This document shows positions 56,380-64,000 of a DNA stretch of 64,000 nucleotides, piece after piece (position 1 is the stretch's first letter; the number at the start of each line of letters is the position of its first letter). Origin of the DNA: Pteria penguin (Eukaryota; Mollusca; Bivalvia; Pterioida; Pteriidae); NCBI GenBank assembly GCA_035048485.1, contig CM068584.1, positions 58,591,739 through 58,655,738 on the forward strand. Reading direction: 5' to 3'. The notes beneath the pieces are model-generated. The model did not search any database. It saw only the letters and a program-made list of their open reading frames with translations, and had not been told where the DNA came from. Both the position numbers and the translations under genes were made by a program.

Positions 56380-56940
56380 AGGTTGGGGAAAGGTTCAAAA
56401 CGAGTTAATATACCCCAATCGAGCTAATATACCCCGATCGGGCTAATAGTTGAGGTATCTGCCTCTATATAAAAATTTAAAATGTAAAACAGAACTTCAC
56501 TCTGTAGGATAGTCGCATTAGCACTAAACTAATGAAGTAATGTTTACAAAACAGACATGCCTTAAATGCACAGGCAATCGTATAGTAAGGAGGTGGGGGT
56601 GGGATGCTTACTCCAACCCATATAACTTTGGAGTAACCATCTCTCCCACCTTCTTACTATGCGATTGCCTGTGCTGAAATGTGATAAATTTTGGAGAAAT
56701 GTCACGTCGTGTTTGTTAAACATATTGGGTGAAATATCTTGAGAACTTATCACTTGTCATCTGTGGTTATTTTGTAAATTTTACTTCAATAACTTGATAC
56801 CTGTGCGATTTCACACCAAAACAGACTTCTGTTAACACAGACTGTTTTTACATAGAGAAAGAATATTCAGCTATTAGCCCAATCGGGCTAAATTAGCTCG
56901 ATCGGGGCATATTAGCTCGTTCTGAACCTTTCCCCAACCT
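56380..56940. mobile_element. Foldback element with nested hairpins (561 bp)
   Basis: The outer arms are 56380-56449 and 56871-56940, about 70 bases each, both starting AGGTTGGGGAAAGGTTCA on their own strand; by eye about 63 of 70 bases pair. Inside, a second pair of about 45 bases each (56569-56613 and 56630-56674, GCACAGGCAATCG...CTTACTCC) forms a hairpin with a 16-base loop. No coding capacity. No clear target duplication (flanks AATTAAAA and GTAAAAGT share TAAAA with an offset). Confidence 0.85.
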
Positions 56941-56989
56941 GTAAAAGTTTCCCCTGTTCGTGAACATCAGGCCGAGTTTTCTATTGGGA

Positions 56990-57277
56990 TTAAACTATAA
57001 ATGGAAACATACCTCGGAGAGAGGATTGTACTGTTTCAGTCCCACGTTGACTTGTGGCAGTATCGCTATTATAAAGTGTGTTTGTTTCTGCCTTTGTCAT
57101 TTTCTGGTGTAAATTCATTCCGCAGTACGGACAAAATTTGTACACCGAAACCCCCTTCGATTTACAACGAGGGCAATTCTGGCCTTTCCCATATGAAAGA
57201 CAAAAGTTGAAAGTAGCCTCTACTGCTACACCACATTGACAACCTTTCATGTTTGACATTCGGATTCCTTGAAACAA
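56990..57277 (-). CDS. Small zinc-ribbon-like protein (95 aa, may be an exon)
   Basis: Minus-strand frame beginning at one of two ATGs (57277, or 57259 just ahead of NMKGCQCG). It carries three cysteine pairs: GCQCG near residue 13, NCPRCKSKG near residue 35 and KFCPYCGMNLH near residue 48. This is the spacing of a double zinc ribbon. After residue 55 it is serine/threonine-rich without motif. Its end lies 49 bases from the foldback element. It could be a small gene, an exon or a decayed copy; no partner was identified. Confidence 0.4.
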   Translation of the reverse strand: MFQGIRMSNMKGCQCGVAVEATFNFCLSYGKGQNCPRCKSKGVSVYKFCPYCGMNLHQKMTKAETNTLYNSDTATSQRGTETVQSSLRGMFPFIV

Positions 57278-57919
57278 GACCTTTCAGTTGGTACAGTAAT
57301 TTTTGACCACAAGACGTAGACCGTGATCTTTGACCTACATTTCCAAAACTTTATCATGGGTTATTTGACTTACCGGGTATTTGGACACTGTTTTTGCTGG
57401 GGACATCTGCATTACACAAACACATCTTTGTTATGTTTTTTTCTTCATAAGAAGTATTTGACATTGAAATTTTCAATAAATATTTCAGCAAAAGAAGAAA
57501 GAAAAACTTGGTATGTCGAGGCTAAATGTCCCGAGTTGTAGAAAGAAACTGGGCTTCCATTTGTGTCCTTGAATCACCCTAAAGGTCAGTACATTATACT
57601 AACTGTTAGTGTTGCATGTGAAGCAAAGCAGCACATATGGATCGCTTTATCCGATATCTGTCAATCTCCTTTTCTGTTTGTCCTGTAGTCACACTGTTCA
57701 CATGGTAGTCACTGTGACTTTCATATAAATGCTTCAGCAGGCAAGTGAGTCATGTTCCATGAACACGTTAGTATCTCACTTTAATAATTAAAGTAAATTT
57801 GTAAAGTTATATAATTATTAATTCATTTAAAATTCAAACTGTCAGTAGCAAACCATATAGCCAGTAAATATGAAAAAGATTCAAGGTATTGTATTAACTG
57901 TTTTATTCCATTTCATTAG

Positions 57920-58196
57920 CTGGTCAGACGAGATACAAGAGAGAGGAGCTGTATACGCTGATGGAATCACTTTAAAGTTCTTTGAACATAGAAGTGATTC
58001 CACCATGCAAAGAACAGAAAACAAACTTTGTCTCAAAGTTATGAAGCTTCGAGATTGGAACTGCTGCCACTGAACAATTTGATGATCATACAGACGAGGT
58101 TGCACCTGATCCAGTTGATAACTACACAGCTCAGATTGACCCACAAATGCTTTCACTTCGGCAGCATTTAGATATGACTTTAAAGACAGATTGCGT
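57920..58196 (+). pseudogene. Exon-like block of the OTU-type gene relic (part 1)
   Basis: A splice-like AG (TTTCATTAG at about 57920) and a donor-like GTAAGC at about 58196 bound a stretch with coding-like composition in two frames. The first reads EIQERGAVYADGITLKFFEH; after a frame change near 58050 the second reads EQFDDHTDEVAPDPVDNYTA. I do not know the domain. Its position before the OTU block, and a similar block that I recall before OTU domains in multicopy mollusc proteins, suggest the same gene. Confidence 0.3.
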
Positions 58197-58944
58197 AAGC
58201 TATGTTGTTATTTCATTTGATCGTATTATTTGCCTTGTCAGCAGAACTTGACACTAACTTACATTTTTTGACTTAGGTGTTTGTTTTTTAAATTTACAAT
58301 CATGCTGCTTCTATGCATTTGTAAAGAGGAAACACCCAACATCTGTTATAATTTTTATTATTTAGTATTTCATTTTGATTTCTACAAGTTTTATGTCTGA
58401 TTTTATTGATATAATGATACTTTTACGTATACAACTGTGAAGCAGTGTCAAATAATTGGTTTGGTAATAATAGAATAGAGCCGTATAGAGGAGACACCCA
58501 AGATAGAATTGGCTTCACATTTGGCTATAAAAAATCTACAGCTTTTGGTAAGGAATACCATTGCTTCAGGTTACGATACCTGGCACACCATATATTTGAA
58601 ATATACATGGCTTGATGTAAATCAACTGATCAAGACCAAGTTTTACCACACATATCAACCTCACTTAAGTAGTTTTGAAAGGATATGCTTTTTTTTCAAA
58701 AAAGGTACAAGGCAGCACTTAACCAGGTAGTGCCTTTTGAATACGTTAATCCTCTCCACCTGGATTTGAGATTCTTGAAATATAGCCACAAATAAAGGGC
58801 AGCTTGGCCTAATAACCAAATTTATTGAATGGCATTTTTCAAATCATTCTTAGTAACTTTAATAAGAGAAATAAATATGTACATTTATGAATCACTAGAG
58901 GTATATGATCATAAATTATAATGTCTTTTTATTTTGTTTTTTAG

Positions 58945-59525
58945 GACGGGACAGAGAATTGTGTGGCAGCAATGAGGATGCTTGGAAGTGGAGGATGGGA
59001 ACAATTGGAGTCATTGATTGATATTGTGAGACAATATCAGCCAGTGATCCCATCTGTTCTAAGACATGGAATGTGTCAACTCTCTAAGAGAGTAATCGTT
59101 TGTATATAATTTTTTTTTTTAAGATTTAACTTTTTCATTGTTCGATATGTCTGTGAATATCAGTTAAATGGTAACAAACAGTCACAAGCGCATAAAAGGG
59201 ACAAAATATAACTGAATTGTAAATAAGTAGTAAGGAAGTCATTTTATCCAAGATAGCCGTTATCAGTAAGGTGTGTTGAGCATCATTATGCATTAAAGTT
59301 ATTGCAAAATAAGTTTGCCATTTTGCATTTCACAGATTCAAGGAGTATATTCCATCATCTGTTGGTGAGAGGATTGAATCTTGATTTGTTTGAAGACCAC
59401 AGCAGATGGAAATTGTATGTTCAATTCATTTTCCATCTGTCTGTATGGTGATGAGTCACGGGCTAGCCTTTTAAGACTTTACTCAGTTTCAAACATGGTC
59501 GACCACATCAATGGAATACTCTAAA
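58945..59525 (+). pseudogene. OTU/vertnin-like domain exons (part 2)
   Basis: Two exon-like blocks. The first begins after TTTTTTAG (58945) and reads GTENCVAAMRMLGSGGWEQL up to about 59098. The second begins after CATTTCACAG (about 59335): KEYIPSSVGERI, a frame change, then ADGNCMFNSFSICLYGDESR from about 59402 to the stop at 59523-59525. A-D-G-N-C-x-F is the catalytic loop of OTU cysteine proteases (codons of DGNC at 59405-59416), and the following L-Y-G-D-E-S phrase fits the vertnin/OTU-like family. The histidine block was not found, and the stop makes a functional protein unlikely. Confidence 0.5.
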
Positions 59526-60454
59526 TATGTAAGTATATTGTTGAAATGTTTCTTAGAATTTACATACCCTGTGCAAGGTCCAAAGGTTATACTATATTCC
59601 GCCAATCTTTCTGTATCTACAGCCCATGATTATACATTTTACTTTATCTTGAAGTTTCAGTACATATTGCCTGCTCATGAATGCTTGACTCTACATGCAT
59701 ATGTCAACTTCAGTAATTTACTTGTGTATGGGAATATTTTTCTTTTTGATACTTTATAGATAGAATTGACATTACCATGCACCATGACATATTAGATTTA
59801 ATATTTCTTATGTAGGTTTATCTTGACAATCACTTTAAATTTGTACCGACTTTCAACCTGCTGACCTAGCACTTTGTTTTCAACCTATTTTTTATCAAAT
59901 AAAAGTGATTCAAAATTCATATCCATACCATCTTTAGTGGTGTCTTGTTTATAAATTTATTTTGTCATTGCTTATAAGTATTTTATATTAATTTTCAAAG
60001 CTTTGTGCCAAATTTACTCCTATTACGAAATAATTCTAGTTTGCCTTACTACCTTGTTGGCACTTTAAAGAACATGTTGATTATTTTTTCTGTTTTTATG
60101 GCCCTTCAAAAGCTTTAATTTTGTTCAAGCTGCTATGAAATAAGCCATTGTGCAGTGGCATGTTTCTAATTAAACTGTGCCTTCTGGTTTTAATGTATTA
60201 TACAATCAATAAATTTTGTTGTATTTTTGGATCAACAGATAAATACAGGTAATAGCTTCTTACATGTATAATTGCGTAAATTATATGAAAGTCCTCCGTA
60301 GGGAGGTAGTAATGTTTAACAACTTTAGCATGTAAATTAAGGGACAAAACATATTGCAGTGATATCTATTGAAGGCGAGGATGTTGATTCAGATATAACT
60401 TACATAATGTATTTCATGTAATACACTTGTTTTAAATTTAAAGGTATGCGTCCC

Positions 60455-60650
60455 TTAAGCACGTAGTCCCAGCTGTTTGTTAGCCAGTCCCCTTTGGAGC
60501 CCATTTTGGTGAATATGCATTTGAAGCACTGTCATGCTGCAGTTTCATGCATGATGCACATCCCACTACAGAGCAGTTGTGGATTCAGTGTAGTCTTTGT
60601 GGGCAGTGGGTGCATGGGAATGTATGCCACTAAGATAAAGGAAGAGGATA
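60455..60650 (+). pseudogene. PHD-like finger exon fragment (part 3)
   Basis: A stretch with FGEYAFEALS and then WIQCSLCGQWVHGNVCH (about 60590-60640) has the C-x2-C...W-x-H...C layout of a PHD or similar zinc finger, often the last domain of the multicopy OTU proteins. Stops follow at once. It is joined to the OTU blocks only by order and strand. Confidence 0.35.
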
Positions 60651-60654
60651 TTTT

Positions 60655-62205
60655 TATGTGGCGGTAATTGTCTTGTATATGGCAAAATCAGGATAAAAAG
60701 GTATGATCTATAAATTATAAATAGTGTTCAGAAAATATATTTTTAGTTGGATTTAAGCTTATTTAAAGAATGATCAGACTAATCTCTTAGTAAATGTCAT
60801 TGTTGTAGTGTAATTACATTTCTCTTTATAAATATGAATTAATTATACATTTATTTGAAACGCTAGTGTAAATATCAGCTATGATGTTTTTCACTTACCG
60901 CATGACCATGAATTTGAATTCTGCATTGTTGCTCAAGCTTATAATACAAAATCATATGTACGGCTCAATTTTTTCAGTTTAGAGTGGTACAATTCTCTTT
61001 CTATTGAATATTGTAAGAAAGTTGTTAATTTTAAGGTAACAACTGGTTTGAATGAGTTTCAAATGTTCGAAATTTGTTGCAGGATAGTAAGTTCAGATTG
61101 CAGGCATTTTGTAAACGTTAGTTGAGTAGGATTTTAGTGTTATTCTTTATGGGCCATCGAGGGAGTTTGTGGACTAAGTACAAGCAATTTGACGTGACTA
61201 TGCACCAGTTGTGGCATTGATATTCTACAACTCTATGTATCTGAGAAAAACTGACATTACAATTAAAGAATTGTGTGTAAACAACAGTAAATGTAGAAGG
61301 TTGGCTTTGATGGAGCAGTTTCTTTCACAAAACCCCCTCAGTGACATTAAAGCATCATGGAAAACACTTGTGATATTTATGCAGATAATTGCATATGCGG
61401 AAAATGTGATACTCACTCTAGAAATGCTTCTGTTTGAGCTGCATAATCATGAAACTTTTGAAGACAGTAACTAACAATCTGAAAGATTTGGACTGTGTAC
61501 ACGATGAATCTGATGTTGACGATGAGCTAACAGGAGGAGGACCTCATCAACCCTGACGATAAGCTTTTTACAGTTTGAGCACCATGAGGGTTGTGATCTC
61601 AGGGTTTTAGTGTGTTATGATTACCAATCACAAACCTCTGTATTGAAAGATTGTACCAGATGGGTACCTGCCTAAATAACTCAATGATAAGAGGGTTTGC
61701 TTTGATGGCAGAAGGTTTTAGCTTTGAAATCAGGGTCTGTTCAAAATTTCCCCCTGCCTTTAAGATATTAATGTATTTCTAAATAATAATTTGAAATCAA
61801 CTATCATACCATGTAACTTTTACATATTCATAAATATTTAAAATGCTTCTATATCAGAATATGATATAAAACCACTATTTATTAAAAAAAAATACAGAAC
61901 ATATGTATCTTTTAATTGATACTAAACTGATTTTGACCCATTTCAATTTTGATTACCTGTCTGAGAAATGGATCACATAAAACGTACAATACTCAGTACT
62001 TCACACATCATTTATTATTTATCATACATGTATTGATATTGACATGTTTTGATATTGACATGTATTGACGAGATTTCTATCTTGATAATGATTTTAATCA
62101 TCACACATCATTGTAATATTTATTGTATTTGCCATTGTTTTCTTTGGTTACTCTGGTACATATGTAAAAAAGAACTGATCTGAAAATATTGGGACGATGA
62201 CATTT
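60655..62205. other. No gene recognised
   Basis: AT-rich. The frame at 61211-61474 (87 residues, leucine-rich, helical) has no known motif; it may be one more decayed exon of the OTU-type gene. Confidence 0.4.
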
Positions 62206-62212
62206 CTTTTAG

Positions 62213-62327
62213 GTGTAAATGTGGACATTTTGAAATAATGCCAACACAAGTTGAATGCCGGTGTTGTCACGACATTCCTCAGGCTTTCCGTGTTATGGAG
62301 GATGTAGATACATCTCTCACTATATAG
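62213..62327 (+). pseudogene. P2X7-tail-like cysteine exon
   Basis: After a splice-like acceptor (TTTCTTTTAG), the plus strand reads CKCGHFEIMPTQVECRCCHD, then IPQAFRVMED, and then a stop. The C-x-C-G...M-P-T-x-x-E-x-x-C-C pattern matches the zinc-binding cytoplasmic tail domain known from P2X7 receptors, which occurs as a stand-alone domain in many mollusc proteins. Only the first third of the domain is present. Confidence 0.55.
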
Positions 62328-62468
62328 GTTTTGAGCCAGCTTGCTTGAACTTGTAAATTCTAAGGATTGCTTATCTTCAGTACTAGCAGGATTATGGAGA
62401 TTTAGATGAAGAGACATATGAGCAAGTCGAATTTGATGACCCTTAAAGTCGACCTTTTGATCCAAAAT

Positions 62469-62871
62469 CTATCCTAACCTATCGTCATTCTCTATCGATT
62501 TATCTTGAGGTGATTGCTCATTGATAGTAGGAACGGCGCTTTTCAAGAGCTCCTTTCTTTTTAGAGGGGACAAACCCATTGTTTTTCTCAACGTATGTTC
62601 CGGGGGAAAGCAGTCTTCCTCAAAATGATCATCGCATAACAAGGGGAAATTTAGAGGGTCCATTCGAGTCATTTAGATTAGTTTTAACAAATGAAATCCA
62701 TTGACTTGAGATGGCAGGCCGGTCAAATGGAAAGACATGAAGTGACACCCTATTTTTATTTGTGTTGGAACAATGCATTGAACTGAATTCAAATTTTATT
62801 AATTTTTTTCTCATGCTTGAATCCTCGATCCCTTGTGGGGTTTCAAATGTGTAGTACCCTTCTACTAACAA
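62469..62871 (-). pseudogene. THAP zinc-finger domain, frameshifted
   Basis: THAP fingers bind DNA and occur in P-element-type transposases and host factors. On the minus strand the first frame has HCSNTNKNRVSLHVFPFD and ISSQWISFVKTN; the second, after a frame change near 62650, has LNFPLLCDDHFEEDCF and LRKTMGLSPLKRKEL. The layout C...N...H-x-F-P...W...C-x2-H-F is that of THAP, with one of the first cysteines missing. It faces the P2X7-like exon on the other strand, so the two are not one transcript. No P-element catalytic part was found. Confidence 0.55.
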
Positions 62872-62879
62872 TAACTTAA

Positions 62880-63415
62880 ATATAACAAATATAATAATGA
62901 AATAAGACTATTTTATCATAGACACACTACTGGTACAATATTTCATATGAAACTTTCATTTATGCAGTTATGGATTTTTAAAGAACAATATCATGGCAAC
63001 ATATGGCATAACACATCTTGGATTATTAGTTTGTGTGAAAAGTGCCCGTATGTTACGTTTTGACCCCTTTATCGCACGATCGTGCTACAATGCGACAGGT
63101 TGGACACCCCTGAACACCGCTCGGTAGTGCATTCCACTGTACTCGTGTAGAAACATTTTGGTTTTGGTTTCGATTAAAAATGTCGGAAAGTAGAAGTAGC
63201 TAGGTGGTATGGTGCCCGATGGTATTGATGGCGACAAGCCCGTGTGCTATTTTGAGCATTAGTACAAGGCTGGAATCGGCTCTAGATCCTATGCGCCAAG
63301 TTTCTCCAACAACCCAGATTGTTCAACATGGTGGTGACGCTCTACGAAAATCAGCAAAGTCTACGCTGGACTCGTTCTACTTGATTAATTTGACCGACAG
63401 TGAACGGGTCCCAGA
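62880..63415. other. No gene recognised
   Basis: The open frame from 63204 (139 aa) has no known motif, and its DNA includes a long hairpin, so I do not call it a gene. Confidence 0.4.
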
Positions 63416-63419
63416 CGCT

Positions 63420-63448
63420 GGCAGCATATTCAAGCTGAATATGCTGCC
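63420..63448. repeat. Perfect 13-bp hairpin
   Basis: GGCAGCATATTCA at 63420-63432 pairs exactly with TGAATATGCTGCC at 63436-63448, leaving a three-base loop. No T-run follows, and a terminator is not expected in this context. Confidence 0.9.
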
Positions 63449-63639
63449 AACATATTGTACAGTATTCAATTCAAATGTTGCGCAGTATCATGATCAGCAA
63501 TCGCCATCACTGCATTATATGTTACGATTTGTATACTATCAACTGCTGTGTACATACCATGCACGTCAACTATGCATTACAACTCGGCACAAAATACTTG
63601 ACCTCAATTCGCAGCTACAATAATGGATCATTTTGTTTG

Positions 63640-63912
63640 TTTGTTTGATTGATTATTGTTTTACGTCACTCCACGATTATTTCACGTATATGGTGACGGC
63701 ATCTGCCTGATGCATTGCATACAAATTTAGACCTTTGCAACAGACCCACCCGAAGCAGTGAGGGATCTTTTACGTGCCACGCCTACCGTGACACGGGACC
63801 TCGGTTTTTACTGTCTCATCCGAAAGACAGAACACCGGTGTGCCCCGGGCGGGAGTCGAACCCGCGACCTCTCGATCACGAGCCGAGCACCTTATCCACT
63901 AGGCCACACCTA
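63640..63912 (-). mobile_element. tRNA-derived SINE, family B
   Basis: Minus-strand copy with complete head (at right, GGTGTGGCCTAGTGGATAAG), B box and body, and tail TGATTGATTATTG at left. Almost identical to the copy at 54.2 kb over the head and body. The target duplication is unclear. Confidence 0.9.
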
Positions 63913-64000
63913 GTTGTAGATCAGAAATACACACAAAGTACATGATCAAGCCTGATCTTGTAGATTGGCTGATCGAAATCAGGTGTGACCTTGACAAGAA

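Noticed and set aside
63204..63623. A 139-residue plus-strand gene
   Set aside because: No domain, unusual composition, and it includes a long perfect hairpin; chance seems likely.
9717..63912. tRNA genes in the SINE heads
   Set aside because: The heads carry box-like sequences, but each continues into the common SINE body and several have target duplications. They are retroposed, not tRNA genes.

Overview
This window looks like repeat-rich nuclear DNA of an animal, most likely a bivalve or other mollusc. The reasons are an AT-rich background with no operon structure, splice-like exon edges, abundant short tRNA-derived SINEs with an (ATCA)n-type tail, and relics of gene families that I know to be expanded in mollusc genomes (TatD/TATDN2-like nucleases, RecQ-like helicases, OTU proteins, MULE transposases). 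The organism call is inference. I found no intact single-copy housekeeping gene, no true tRNA or rRNA gene and no CRISPR array.

Layout. 1-2340: BEL/Pao retrotransposon relic (gag, then start of pol). 2340-5640: a Ty3/gypsy-type gag and retropepsin followed by a TatD-type nuclease domain and a candidate LTR, with no reverse transcriptase or integrase between them. 6.86-7.85 kb: MULE transposase relic (minus). 9.7-16.3 kb: SINEs and a gypsy integrase tail. 17.7-18.2 kb: short element with internal 142-bp repeats. 18.2-19.8 kb: DIRS-like retrotransposon relic. 20.8-22.7 kb: tandem array of about 560-bp units. 25.8-26.8 kb: AT-rich palindromic array with inverted ends. 27.5-27.75 kb: 70-bp tandem repeat. 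28.9-34.1 kb: nearly complete two-ORF LINE (minus) inserted in a SINE. 36.5-38.5 kb: MULE transposase with SWIM finger (minus). 38.7-40.5 kb: OTU-domain gene relic (minus). 45.3-48.6 kb: hAT transposon with terminal inverted repeats and BED/hAT transposase. 48.6-49.2 kb: L1-type ORF1 fragment. 50.1-51.15 kb: RecQ-like helicase relic. 52.1-52.4 kb: cysteine-rich (ZAD-like) exon. 56.4-56.9 kb: foldback element with nested hairpins. 57.9-60.7 kb: exons of a second OTU-type gene. 62.2-62.9 kb: a P2X7-tail-like cysteine exon and a THAP finger on opposite strands.

Almost every coding stretch is interrupted by stops or frameshifts, so the window is best read as nested mobile elements of several ages. 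The least expected arrangement is the gag-protease-TatD element near the left end. The clearest structural elements are the foldback element at 56.4 kb, the hAT element with matched ends, and the SINEs with perfect target-site duplications. Domain calls rest on reading motifs by eye; no search was run.
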